This document shows positions 9,236-18,387 of a DNA stretch of 64,000 bases, piece by piece. Under the pieces are notes generated by a model, which was given only the letters and a program-made list of their open reading frames with translations, ran no database searches and was not told where the DNA came from. This stretch comes from Microbacterium endophyticum. Its GTDB lineage: Bacteria > Actinomycetota > Actinomycetes > Actinomycetales > Microbacteriaceae. Location of the stretch: contig NZ_CP049255.1 of the NCBI RefSeq assembly GCF_011047135.1, forward strand, positions 1,302,001 through 1,366,000. The letters run 5' to 3'. Numbering within the stretch: position 1 is the stretch's first letter; every line of letters starts with the position of its first letter. Both the position numbers and the translations under genes were made by a program.

Positions 9236-10453
9236 CTACTCCGGCAGCGGCTGGCCGCGATACAGCGCTTCGAACGTGTCGAGCGTGCGGTTGATGTCGT
9301 GCACGACGACGCCATCAAGCGATGCCTGCTGCATACGCAGGCGCTCTTCCGGCTCAGCCGTGAGTACGTCGGTGAGGCGTGCGGCGAGTTCATCGACGCT
9401 ACCGGGTTCGAAGAGGTAGCCGTTCTCACCGTCGTGGACGAGGTGAGGGAGGGCAACGGCGTTCGCGGCGACGATCGGCAGACCCGAAGCCATCGCTTCC
9501 ATCGTCGCGATTGACTGAAGTTCGGCAATCGATGCGATGGCGAACACGCTCGCACGCGACAGAATGTGGCGAAGCTCATCTTCTGAAGTGTGCCCGTGAA
9601 AGTGCACGCGCTCGGCAATTCCAAGTTCACCCGCGAGTGCTTCGAGGTTCTTTCGCTGATCTCCGCCACCGACGATGTCGAAACTCACATCAAGCGCGGG
9701 ATCGATGCGCGCGATGGCCCGCAGCACGACGTCGATCTTCTTCTCTGTCGTCAGTCGCCCCACGAACAAAACGCGATTCGCGTCACGAGGTGTGAGATCG
9801 GGCGTGTAATTGGTGCGGTCGATCCCGCAGCTCACGGGAATCACCCCGGAGATGTCGATCGCCGATTCAAGAAAGTTCGCGGCGTTTCGTGTGGGGGTCG
9901 TCACAGCGCGCGCCATCCGGAGGGTGCGCTCAGCATCCTTCCACGCGAGATTGACCACGATCTCGTCAAGCTTGGCCGGAAGAGTCGTGAAGTCGAGGAT
10001 GTTTTCGGGCATCACGTGGTTTGTCGCGATCACCGGAATGCCACGCTTTCGCGCCTCCCGCGTGAGTCCACGGCCGATCAGGATGTGCGACTGAATGTGC
10101 ACGACGTCAGGCTTGATTTCGTCGAGTATGCGACGCGCATGCTGAGGCGAGCGCCCCGGCGGCACGAACCGAAGCCAATCGTGCGGGTAATAGCGCCACG
10201 AGGGGAGCCGGTGGATCGTCATCTCTTCACCCTCGATCACTTCGCGGAAGGCGCCGTGCTTGGCATGGGTGAGGCTTGGAGCCATGACGTGCACGTCATG
10301 GCCACGCGCGGTGAGGCCTGCGGCGAGACGCTCGGCGAAGCGAGCGGCACCGTTGACGTCGGGCCAAAATGTATCGGCGCCGATGAGCACCGTCAGCGGG
10401 CGCTGTGTGGCGGCTTCGTCTGATGAAGAGGGAAGGGACGCGGGGGAAGTCAC
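9236..10453 (-). CDS. GT4-family glycosyltransferase
   Basis: The protein has 405 residues and the GT-B fold. The N-terminal part holds WPDVNGAARFAERLA (about residues 30-44), typical of the acceptor-side loop. The donor domain has VLFVGRLTTEKKIDVVLRAI and the signature SIATMEAMASGLPIVA. It resembles mannosyl-/glucosyl-diacylglycerol transferases such as actinobacterial MgtA-like enzymes, but this is a family-level call. It leads a two-gene unit with the GT4 gene downstream. About 190 bases separate it from the glycosidase operon terminator region. Confidence 0.88.
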   Translation of the reverse strand: MTSPASLPSSSDEAATQRPLTVLIGADTFWPDVNGAARFAERLAAGLTARGHDVHVMAPSLTHAKHGAFREVIEGEEMTIHRLPSWRYYPHDWLRFVPPGRSPQHARRILDEIKPDVVHIQSHILIGRGLTREARKRGIPVIATNHVMPENILDFTTLPAKLDEIVVNLAWKDAERTLRMARAVTTPTRNAANFLESAIDISGVIPVSCGIDRTNYTPDLTPRDANRVLFVGRLTTEKKIDVVLRAIARIDPALDVSFDIVGGGDQRKNLEALAGELGIAERVHFHGHTSEDELRHILSRASVFAIASIAELQSIATMEAMASGLPIVAANAVALPHLVHDGENGYLFEPGSVDELAARLTDVLTAEPEERLRMQQASLDGVVVHDINRTLDTFEALYRGQPLPE

Positions 10454-10586
10454 GGGTGTGGTGGCTGCCTATCTCTGCGGCGTGCACACGGGGTCTCCGT
10501 GCGCACGTCAACTGTACCCGAGGCGCCTGTTTCCACCCCGGATGCCTCGCCCACCCACCGCAAGCGTTCTGGATCGGCGACCGGGT

Positions 10587-10626
10587 GAGTTGCCAGTTCC
10601 CCCGATTCAGGAAGAACTGGCAACTC
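10587..10626 (-). terminator. Strong hairpin ending the glycosidase operon
   Basis: A perfect 13-bp stem, GAGTTGCCAGTTC/GAACTGGCAACTC, with a 14-base loop sits 14 bases past the stop of the GH54 gene on the minus strand. There is no T-tract, so it is either a non-canonical terminator or an mRNA 3' stabiliser. The remaining intergenic sequence up to the GT4 start shows nothing else clear. Confidence 0.65.
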
Positions 10627-10640
10627 ATCTCAATCGTTCG

Positions 10641-13028
10641 CTAAATGAATTTCTGGTTGGCGGCACCCGTGCAGGTGTTGATGGTCAGTTGAGTTCCGTT
10701 GGCGAACGAACTACCCGGAGCGGTCAGACACAATCCACTCGGTGGGTTGAGGATGGAGCCGTTCGTCTGAGGTACCCATTGCTGGCCACCGACACCGTTG
10801 CAGTTGAACAGGATCACTGGGGTTCCTGCTGCGGTGCTGTTGCCTGCGACATCAAGGCACCTGGTGAGCGTTTCTAGCGTGTTGCCGGCGGTGAAAGTCC
10901 AATGCTGGTCGACGGCAGGTTCGATGCACGTCCAGAGCTGAACTTTCGGGCCCGACCAGTTGCCGTAGGTGTCGTTTCCTGCGGTGTCCATGCACTTTCC
11001 GCCGGGAGCAGAGATCATCTGACCCCCCGAGACCTTGAACACCTGGGATGCGGCCCCGCTGCACGACTGGATAGTGAGAACGGTCCCGTTTACCGCGTTG
11101 CCCGGGTCGGTGAGGCACAGACCGGACTGCGGGTTCTTGAGCGAACCGTTTGTCTGCTGCACCCACTTCTGACCTCCCACGCCATTGCAGTCATACAACT
11201 GCACCTCGGTGCCAGCGACGGTGCTGTCGCCGACGATGTCGAGGCAGCGCCCGAGTGTGGTCAAGGATCCGTTGGCCGTAGACCACCAGCTCTGATCATT
11301 GGCTTCACGAAGGCAGTCCCAGCTCACCACCCGGGTTCCGTTGGCTCCATTGTTGGCGCCAATCACATCGACGCAGTTGCCGCCAGGAGCATTGATGGGC
11401 GTCTCATCAAACAACAGCCCCGGCGTCACAATGAACCGCTGGTTCGCCGCCCCCGTGCAGGGCTGAATCTCGAGGCGGGTGCCGTTTGAGGTCTGCCCGT
11501 TGCGACTTGTCAAACACAACCCGGACTGCGGGTTCTTCAGCGTCCCGTTAGATTGCGTCACCCATTCCTGCCCACCGAGCCCGTTGCAGTCCCACAGCTG
11601 GATAGGCGTGCCTGCGGTCGTGGTGTTGCCCGTGATTTCCAGGCAGCGCCCCATGGTCTTCAACGTGTTCGGGTACTCATCAAGGCCCGACGTCAAATAG
11701 ACGGTCGGGACGGTGCGAATGTGCAGCCATTTCTGGTCGACAGCGTCATGAAGGCAATCCCATAGCTGCACCGCCGCGCCCCCGACGCCGTTATCGTTTC
11801 CACTCACGTCGACGCACTTACCGGCGGGTCCGGTAATGCCAACGCCGGGTCCACCACCAGAGGTGCCGGTGTAGGCCACTGAGGAGATATCAGACTGCAG
11901 CGCAGCGACAGTTGCGTTCGGCGCGTATCCCGATGTGATTGCGCCTTCAAAAAAGGAGCCGGGTGCAGCGTTGCTGTTGTCTCCGCCAGCGCCGAGGGTG
12001 ATGCCACCCTCCTGTTTCATCGGCGTGTAGCCCGAAGGCAGCGCCCCCTGGAATAACGACGTGAGAGAAGCGGATGTCGCGTTGCCTCCATCGAGGGCGA
12101 AGGCACTCTGACCGTCATTTCTCAGTACCCCAGTGACGAACGGACTCGTCTGACTGACGTTGGACAGGTTGCTCGTTCCGTTGCCCATGAAGACGCCGTT
12201 TTCGAGGTCTGCCTGTATCCAGGGTCCGCGTCCCGAGCAAGGTGGGTTGCCGCAAAAGGTCGACATGATCAACGTGTTCATGTGACCAGCGCCGGTGTTT
12301 GTGGAGGTAGCTTCCACGTTGCCGAAATCAAAACAACACGCGTTCGTGGCCATCGTCCCACTGGCCACCCAGTACATCGACTCAGGTTCACCGTCGATCG
12401 CCATTCCGCTCCCGCTGGGGTTGCGGTATCCGACTCGCGGTTCAACCTGGATCCCGTAGACCGCGTGACCCGCGACAGTAACCGGCAGCGCATCTGCTCG
12501 CGCCCCAATCGCGCTCGAACCCGCTTCGCCGACCGGTGCGATTGTCAGATCATTTCCCTCTGCCGACTGGTCGTACAGTTCAACGATCGTGCACACCGTG
12601 TTCTCACAGAACAGATCCTGAGCCGCCGCATTCGCGTAACCAGAATTCAACAATCCCACGTCAGCGCCTGCCCCATCGGAGGCCCTCGTCACGCGATAAA
12701 GCGCACCCGTGTAAGACGCCGAAAGCGCCCGCACGGTGGAGTACGCCGCGACGCACGGGTTGCCTCCGTCGGCAAAGGTGTCGCAGGGCAGCCCAGGCGA
12801 CGCCGCTACGTTTTGCTGCATCGTTAGAGCAGGCTGCGTTTCAGCGGCACTAGCTGACACCATGTCGGCCGCTGCCGCGTTCGTCGCGGGGATGCCCACG
12901 ATCACCAGCAACGCGACGACGATCACACTGACGAAACGAGCCGGATTCCACCCGGCGGCGTATGCCTGCGAATGGGCGACGGGCGGTGTGCGCCTACCAG
13001 GCCGCGTTGAGTCTCTCAAAACGGACAT
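10641..13028 (-). CDS. Secreted GH54 alpha-L-arabinofuranosidase with three ricin-type trefoil domains
   Basis: After an N-terminal signal peptide (hydrophobic stretch, then AAAA), residues about 75-390 match GH54 arabinofuranosidases. They show the LPCDTFADGGNPCVAA start, the ACCFDFGN motif, a nucleophile-type Glu in ADLENGVF (about residue 276) and an acid/base-type Asp in GGDNSN (about 350). The rest holds nine QxW/QxF repeats, which is three beta-trefoil (ricin-B, CBM13-like) domains; the last ends at the stop codon. Fungal GH54 enzymes carry a CBM42 instead. It would release arabinose from arabinan or arabinoxylan outside the cell, feeding the ABC importer upstream. An alternative ATG lies at 13043; the one at 13028 has GAGGAG seven bases upstream. 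Confidence 0.92.
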   Translation of the reverse strand: MSVLRDSTRPGRRTPPVAHSQAYAAGWNPARFVSVIVVALLVIVGIPATNAAAADMVSASAAETQPALTMQQNVAASPGLPCDTFADGGNPCVAAYSTVRALSASYTGALYRVTRASDGAGADVGLLNSGYANAAAQDLFCENTVCTIVELYDQSAEGNDLTIAPVGEAGSSAIGARADALPVTVAGHAVYGIQVEPRVGYRNPSGSGMAIDGEPESMYWVASGTMATNACCFDFGNVEATSTNTGAGHMNTLIMSTFCGNPPCSGRGPWIQADLENGVFMGNGTSNLSNVSQTSPFVTGVLRNDGQSAFALDGGNATSASLTSLFQGALPSGYTPMKQEGGITLGAGGDNSNAAPGSFFEGAITSGYAPNATVAALQSDISSVAYTGTSGGGPGVGITGPAGKCVDVSGNDNGVGGAAVQLWDCLHDAVDQKWLHIRTVPTVYLTSGLDEYPNTLKTMGRCLEITGNTTTAGTPIQLWDCNGLGGQEWVTQSNGTLKNPQSGLCLTSRNGQTSNGTRLEIQPCTGAANQRFIVTPGLLFDETPINAPGGNCVDVIGANNGANGTRVVSWDCLREANDQSWWSTANGSLTTLGRCLDIVGDSTVAGTEVQLYDCNGVGGQKWVQQTNGSLKNPQSGLCLTDPGNAVNGTVLTIQSCSGAASQVFKVSGGQMISAPGGKCMDTAGNDTYGNWSGPKVQLWTCIEPAVDQHWTFTAGNTLETLTRCLDVAGNSTAAGTPVILFNCNGVGGQQWVPQTNGSILNPPSGLCLTAPGSSFANGTQLTINTCTGAANQKFI

Positions 13029-13083
13029 GAATGTACTCCTCATTGTGTACTTCCCCTTGCCTTGAGTCGGTTTTCGGATGGGC

Positions 13084-14040
13084 TTAATGAGTCATTCCGG
13101 CGGTGGATGCAGAAATGGAGGGGTCCTGCGTCGGGCCGTCGACCCAGGGCCCCTCCGGCTGAAAGGAGATGCGGTGCACGTGCATCTTGCGGGCATCGTG
13201 GTGAGCATCCCAGGCATGGAAGACAATGACGTCGTCTCCGTCGGGACTGACCGTCAACGAGTTGTGGCCAGGACCAATGAGAGCGCTGTCGTTCGTTTTG
13301 AGAAGTGGGGCAGTACCCTGCGGGGCATGTGCCCAAGGGCCGGTTGGGTGATCCGCGACGGCCCACGACACCGCGTAGCCTTCGCCGGTCCACGCACCCC
13401 CGGAATAGGTCATCCAGTACCGTCCGGCGCGGTAGACGACGGTCGGACCCTCGAGCGTGTGCCAATCAAAGGTGCCGTTGTAGATGTGCCGGTCGCGTTC
13501 GAAAATTTGCCAGTCAGCGTTCGGTTCGAGAATGCTGACTGGTGCCCCCTCCGCTGCATCCATCGCGGAGAGGCGAAGGACTGCGAGGTGCGTGCCCGGA
13601 CGGGAATGGTGAAGCACATCGCGGGCAAAAAACAGATACCACGTGCCGTCGAGGTCTCGGAAAGGATGCGCATCGATCGCGAAGGATTCGCTCGGGGTGA
13701 GGTTCACGCCTTGATCAACGAAGGGCCCGAGCGGGTGCTCGGCCCGAGCGACTCTCAGATGATGCCCTTCGATTCCGTGCCCGACCGAGTAGTACATCCA
13801 CCATTCGCCGTCGGCTTCCAGTACTTCCGGGGCCCAATATTCGTCGCCGAACGCCGCGGGCAGACGCGGAAGAACCCTGCCACGCGATTGCCAGTACGTC
13901 AGGTCCGTCGATGTGAGCGCTTCAAAGACCGCGTCGCCAGTGGCGGGAGGTCGGCCGGTGCCATAGGCAACGTATGACCCATCGGAAAGCTGCAACACGA
14001 AGGGATCAGCGAAATACTCGGCGTACACGGGGGCGCTCAC
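13084..14040 (-). CDS. GH43-family glycoside hydrolase
   Basis: The 318-residue single-domain protein has the five-bladed propeller signature residues of GH43: Asp12 (FADPFV), Asp123 (AIDAHPF) and Glu197 (LEGPTVV). No signal peptide is present, so it is expected in the cytosol, acting on imported oligosaccharides. GH43 covers beta-xylosidases and alpha-L-arabinofuranosidases; the setting beside GH54 and a sugar importer fits arabino-oligosaccharide breakdown. It overlaps the GH1-like gene by four bases (ATGA), and the GH54 gene follows after about 55 bases. Confidence 0.93.
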   Translation of the reverse strand: MSAPVYAEYFADPFVLQLSDGSYVAYGTGRPPATGDAVFEALTSTDLTYWQSRGRVLPRLPAAFGDEYWAPEVLEADGEWWMYYSVGHGIEGHHLRVARAEHPLGPFVDQGVNLTPSESFAIDAHPFRDLDGTWYLFFARDVLHHSRPGTHLAVLRLSAMDAAEGAPVSILEPNADWQIFERDRHIYNGTFDWHTLEGPTVVYRAGRYWMTYSGGAWTGEGYAVSWAVADHPTGPWAHAPQGTAPLLKTNDSALIGPGHNSLTVSPDGDDVIVFHAWDAHHDARKMHVHRISFQPEGPWVDGPTQDPSISASTAGMTH

Positions 14041-15347
14041 GAGAGCTCCTTGAAGAGGGTCGCCGCGGGCGTGGGTACCCGCGAAAGCGTGGCATCGCTA
14101 CCTTCGTCGAGGCGCACCAAGCCCATGCGACGCAGGAACGCCGTCTTTCCCTGAGACGGGTCGCCGAGCGACGGCGCCGGTCCGATCGTTTTGGTTCCGT
14201 CTGCAGCGACGTTTTCCACAACGAACTCCTCGACGTTGGCACCACCGGATGCCCACGACCAGTCGACAAAGTCGAACATCGGCCACCAGGTGTAGCCGCG
14301 AATATCGCACTGTTCTCGCAGCTCTTCGACGACCACGGCTGAGTCACGAAGCCAACGTGCCCGCAACGCGTCATCGCCCTCGATGCTTGTCTCCGTGATG
14401 ATCAGCGGAAGCTGATAGCGCGTAGCGAATCCTTCCAACGCCTCGCGCAGCCCCTGCGTCCATTTGTCGTAGGAGATCTGCATCTGCTCTCCATCGACAA
14501 GAGCGACCCGCCGTGGGGTCAGATCAGGGTAGTAATTCACCCCGACGAAGTCCGGCGCTGCGGGATGGTGAAGAAGCCAGTCCAGGTCGGCGCGATGCGC
14601 ACCGTGCTCGAGAAGCCACGTCCAGAGCGGGTGATCCTCATCCACTCGCCCGAGGAGGAAGTCGGTAGATAGCCAACCGACGTCACGGATAAGCGCGGCA
14701 TGCTCGTCGAGCGTTCGCTCATCGGTGTGCACCACGGTGGCGGCTTCGACGTGGACGATTACGGCGTCGGGGTTTACCTCCCGAATCGCGGCCGTCGTCC
14801 GAGCCATCCCCAGCGCAATCGGCACCGCTACCGCAACCCAGCCGTCCCACCCGAACAAGCGCGGTGGCCACACGCCCCGGAGACCGCAGAAAGATGCCGT
14901 CGTGACGGGTTCGTTCAGGGGCGTGAAGTGAGTGACTTTACTGCGATATCGGCTTGCGAATGCGCGCGCGAAGTCGGCGATAGCATCCGGGTATCCAGGG
15001 TCGGCGAAAGAGTCAACAAGCCATCGAGGTGTGCCATAGTGCACCAGGTCAGCGACGATTTCGAGCCCGAGATGATCGACAGCGAACGGGATCACCTCGT
15101 CGAGTTCAGCCCAATTGAATACTCCGGGAGCAACATGAACCACGGGCCAGCTCACGCCGTAGCGAATTGCTGTCGCCCCAAGCTCGCGAGCGAGGGTGAG
15201 GTCTTCACGCCAGGCCGTGTCATGCCCCGTCAGGATGTGCTCGTCGAGCGGTGTCTCAGACGAAGAAACCGGATAGACGCATGTGTCTTCGATGCCAAGC
15301 AGCCAGGTGAAGCCGCCGCGGGCGAAAGGTTCTTGAAGAGATGTCAT
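14037..15347 (-). CDS. GH1-like family glycoside hydrolase
   Basis: This 436-residue TIM-barrel protein has FTPLNEP at residues 141-147, the GH1/clan A acid-base motif with Glu146. LIITETS near residue 319 is in the place of the nucleophile. A GVNYYPDLTPRR segment precedes it, as in GH1. Overall similarity to classical beta-glucosidases is modest, so GH1-like is safer than a named enzyme. There is no signal peptide. It overlaps both the permease stop upstream and the GH43 start downstream by four bases each, showing tight translational coupling. It probably hydrolyses an imported oligosaccharide or glycoside. Confidence 0.85.
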   Translation of the reverse strand: MTSLQEPFARGGFTWLLGIEDTCVYPVSSSETPLDEHILTGHDTAWREDLTLARELGATAIRYGVSWPVVHVAPGVFNWAELDEVIPFAVDHLGLEIVADLVHYGTPRWLVDSFADPGYPDAIADFARAFASRYRSKVTHFTPLNEPVTTASFCGLRGVWPPRLFGWDGWVAVAVPIALGMARTTAAIREVNPDAVIVHVEAATVVHTDERTLDEHAALIRDVGWLSTDFLLGRVDEDHPLWTWLLEHGAHRADLDWLLHHPAAPDFVGVNYYPDLTPRRVALVDGEQMQISYDKWTQGLREALEGFATRYQLPLIITETSIEGDDALRARWLRDSAVVVEELREQCDIRGYTWWPMFDFVDWSWASGGANVEEFVVENVAADGTKTIGPAPSLGDPSQGKTAFLRRMGLVRLDEGSDATLSRVPTPAATLFKELS

Positions 15348-16162
15348 TTCAGTCCTGTCGTCGCGATTCCCGCCACGAAGTACTTCTGCGCGAAGAAGAA
15401 GGCCAAAGCGAGGGGAAGGAGCGAGATGGTTGCTCCGGCGAGCAGCACCGCATGATCGGTGACATGTTGACCGCCGAACAGCGTCAGCCCGGCCGGGAGG
15501 GTTCGCATTTCAGTGGAGCTCGTGACGATCAGCGGCCACAGCAGATCGTTCCAGAGGTTCATGAAGTGCAACACCGCCAGCGTTGCCAGTGCCGGCTTGG
15601 CCAATGGCAGGATGATGCCCCAATAGATGCGCCAGTGACCGGCACCGTCAATGCGCGCAGCTTCGTCGAGTTCCCGCGGGATCGATATGAAGAACTGGCG
15701 CAGCATGAAGATACCGAAGGCACTAGTTGCGCGAGGCACGATGAGGCCCTGGTAGGTGTCCAGCCATCCGAAGTGGAACAGTTCGAGGAACACCGGAATC
15801 AGTGTCACCTGGAACGGGACCATCAACGTGGCGATCACTAACCAAAACAGCACTGTGGACCCACGGAACTGAATCCGCGCCAGCGCGTACGCACACATCG
15901 AATCGAACAGCAGACAGAGCAGGGTTGTCACCCCAGCGAAGATAAATGTGTTCAGGAGGAGCCGCAGGAAGGGGAGTTCTTCCCAAATGCTGATGTACCC
16001 GTCAAGGGTCCATGTGCTCGGAAGAAGCTGCGCGGGTGCCGCGAAAAGATCGGCTTCGCTTCGAAACGAGCCGCCAACCATCCAAATAAACGGGATAAGC
16101 GCCGCGACGACACCGATGCCCAACAGCACCCACTTGAGAGATAGGCGGAGATTAGTCAACAT
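15344..16162 (-). CDS. Carbohydrate ABC transporter permease (MalG type)
   Basis: This is a 272-residue inner-membrane permease with six hydrophobic segments. The EAA loop, where the ATPase docks, appears as ELDEAARIDGAG near residue 170. The pattern is the CUT1 MalG family. The chosen ATG at 16162 lies just inside the end of the MalF-like gene (11-base overlap); the longer frame upstream is Ser/Cys-rich and unlike a permease. It pairs with the MalF-type permease and the lipoprotein upstream. No ATPase gene is in the operon, so a shared MsiK-like ATPase elsewhere is likely, as in other actinobacteria. Confidence 0.93.
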   Translation of the reverse strand: MLTNLRLSLKWVLLGIGVVAALIPFIWMVGGSFRSEADLFAAPAQLLPSTWTLDGYISIWEELPFLRLLLNTFIFAGVTTLLCLLFDSMCAYALARIQFRGSTVLFWLVIATLMVPFQVTLIPVFLELFHFGWLDTYQGLIVPRATSAFGIFMLRQFFISIPRELDEAARIDGAGHWRIYWGIILPLAKPALATLAVLHFMNLWNDLLWPLIVTSSTEMRTLPAGLTLFGGQHVTDHAVLLAGATISLLPLALAFFFAQKYFVAGIATTGLK

Positions 16163-17084
16163 CCTGGTACCTGAACAATCTGAGCTGGAATGCTGACAGG
16201 AGCATGATGATGACGAACAAGACCCACGCGATCGCCGAGGCGTAGCCAAGGTTGAAGTTGGTGAAGCCTTCGCGATACATCATCGTGACAAGAGTGTCCG
16301 TCGCGAACAACGGCCCCCCGTTGGTCATGACATATACGAGATCGAAGACCTGCAACGAGTTGATCGTCAAAATCATCGTGACGAACAGAAGCGTTGGCCG
16401 GATACTGGGCAACGTGACATGCCAGTTCAACTGGCGCGGGTTTGCTCCATCCAAGCGCGCCGCCTCATAGAGCGAGTCGGGCACGCCTTTGATGCCGGCG
16501 AGCAGAATGATCATCGCGTAGCCAATGGTCTTCCAGACGCTCACGAAAATAATGGTCGGTAGAGCCAGAGTCGGATCCTGCAGAAACTCCACCGGCTCTC
16601 CGCCGAAGAGTTGCACGACTCCGCCGACGAACCCGATGCGAGAGTCCAAGAGGAAACGCCAGACCAGTCCGATCGTTGCCAACGCCACGATCGTGGGAAA
16701 GAAGAAAACAGAACGGACGAGCCGATTGAACCACGTCTCCCGAACCAGCGCATTTGCTGCCCAGTAGCCAATCCCGATCTGCAGGACGACGCTGACTAGC
16801 GAAAAGAGCAGCGTCACCCGCAGCGCGTTCCAGAAGAGTTCGCCGTTCAGAAGCCGCTCGTAGTTGCCGAGCCCGAGCCAAATTTGGCTGTCAGCACCAA
16901 TACGCCAGTCGTGGAGGCTGTACCAGAGTGACTGCATGATCGGATAGACGATGAATACGAGCAGGATGAGCAGACTCGGCGCGGCGAACAGCCACCCGGG
17001 AAGACCTCGTAGCCGTGGCTTTGTCCATCCTCTCCGGCCACCCGGGCGAGAAGCCCCGGTGGCCGGAGAGATAGGTCGTGGCAT
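16152..17084 (-). CDS. Carbohydrate ABC transporter permease (MalF type)
   Basis: The 310-residue protein has an N-terminal basic stretch, then six membrane segments and an EAA-loop (SLYEAARLDGANPRQL, about 205-220), as in CUT1 MalF-type permeases. The ATG at 17084 shares bases with the TGA of the binding-protein gene (TGATG), so it is coupled to it; a GTG five codons earlier is an alternative. It forms the second half of the importer channel with the downstream MalG-type protein. Confidence 0.93.
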   Translation of the reverse strand: MPRPISPATGASRPGGRRGWTKPRLRGLPGWLFAAPSLLILLVFIVYPIMQSLWYSLHDWRIGADSQIWLGLGNYERLLNGELFWNALRVTLLFSLVSVVLQIGIGYWAANALVRETWFNRLVRSVFFFPTIVALATIGLVWRFLLDSRIGFVGGVVQLFGGEPVEFLQDPTLALPTIIFVSVWKTIGYAMIILLAGIKGVPDSLYEAARLDGANPRQLNWHVTLPSIRPTLLFVTMILTINSLQVFDLVYVMTNGGPLFATDTLVTMMYREGFTNFNLGYASAIAWVLFVIIMLLSAFQLRLFRYQDVD

Positions 17085-18313
17085 CACTTGTCTTCGCACC
17101 CCGTGATCGCATTGATCTTTGCGGTCGCTGCCGCGGCTGCGTCGGCAACATCGCCACCCCGCGTGATCTCGCCGATGAATGGCACGTAGGCTTCCGAGTC
17201 GACCTGAGTCGCCCCGTCGACACCGACGAGGTACAGCCGCGCCGAGGGCAGCGCCTCGGCGAAAGCCGCCACGATCTCGTTGGATGCCAGTTCTGGATCA
17301 TCTGCAAGGTCCGTACGAACCGGCGGGAAACCGCTGGCGAGAGCGAATTGACGCTGCGCGTCTTGGCCCGTCCACCATTCCAAGAACTCCTGCGCCTCGG
17401 CCGGATGCGCTGTCTTCGCTGCAGCAGACATCGGCACCGTCGAACTCAATGTGACAGGGCCGTCTACTCCCACGGGCACCGGAGCGACGCCGAAGTCGAT
17501 GCCGGCCTCGGCGTAGCCTGCGGCCGCCCACGGGCCGTTAAGCTGCATCGCTGCCTTGCCAGCGCTGAACAGCGAGTCCGCCTCCGCACCCGTCAATCCG
17601 ACGGGAGCGGCACCGGCATCCACAACGTCGACCCAACTCTGCAACCCTGCAATGTTCTCGGGGCTATCAAGGACGGAGCATCCGTCAGAATCGACGATGT
17701 CTCCACCTTCGAGCCACTGCAGGATCGGCCACATCTGGATCGTCTCGTGGTCGGCCAGAGACAGGCCCACAGTTCCGCCGTCCGTCAGGGCGACAGCATC
17801 CGTCTTGAAGTCCTCCACGGTTGCCGGGGGCTGATCAATACCAGCCTCGGCGAACATCGTCTTGTTGTAGTACAGCTGCAACGTCGCAACATTTGCCGGG
17901 ACTGCGTAAAGTGCCCCATCCACGGTGAAAGCGTCGATCGCCGCGGGCGCGAGCAGGCTGACATCACCCACGTCATCGAGCTTCAGGAGCGAGTTGGTCT
18001 CGACGTACTTTGCCACGACGTTGGGGTCGAAACTCGGAGTCGCGAGGTCTGGCCCCTGGCCCGTCGCCCAGGCGGACGGTAGTTTCTGGGCGATCGTGTC
18101 CCACGGCTGCACTTCCATGGACACCTGGATGTCGTCGTGAGTGTCGTTGAAGGCCGTGATGAGGTCCTCATACGCACCACGATCTCCACCGGTAAAGCCA
18201 GTCCACAGAGTGAGCTCGACCGGGCCGTCCGCTTCGGGTGCAGCGGCGCTGCAACCAGCCAAAGCGACGGTCGCCACAGATGCGACCGCCAGTACTGATG
18301 TGATTCTTCTCAT
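17084..18313 (-). CDS. Sugar ABC transporter solute-binding lipoprotein
   Basis: The 409-residue protein starts with a signal peptide ending in the lipobox LAGC (Cys21), so it is a membrane-anchored lipoprotein. The rest is the cluster B / CUT1 extracellular binding-protein fold (LTLWTGFTGGDRGAYEDLITAFNDTH start, GKAAMQLNGPW motif about 240). It should capture the oligosaccharides released by the GH54 enzyme and deliver them to the two permeases. It opens the structural part of the operon, 74 bases after the LacI-type gene. That gap has a small GAGAG/CTCTC inverted repeat and a GGAG ribosome site, but no clear operator. Confidence 0.93.
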   Translation of the reverse strand: MRRITSVLAVASVATVALAGCSAAAPEADGPVELTLWTGFTGGDRGAYEDLITAFNDTHDDIQVSMEVQPWDTIAQKLPSAWATGQGPDLATPSFDPNVVAKYVETNSLLKLDDVGDVSLLAPAAIDAFTVDGALYAVPANVATLQLYYNKTMFAEAGIDQPPATVEDFKTDAVALTDGGTVGLSLADHETIQMWPILQWLEGGDIVDSDGCSVLDSPENIAGLQSWVDVVDAGAAPVGLTGAEADSLFSAGKAAMQLNGPWAAAGYAEAGIDFGVAPVPVGVDGPVTLSSTVPMSAAAKTAHPAEAQEFLEWWTGQDAQRQFALASGFPPVRTDLADDPELASNEIVAAFAEALPSARLYLVGVDGATQVDSEAYVPFIGEITRGGDVADAAAAATAKINAITGCEDK

Positions 18314-18387
18314 AGGAATGCTCTCCTTTGGGCTGTATGAGATTGTGCGATTCTTGAAAGTGAGAGACGGCCCTCTCCGTGGTGCGC

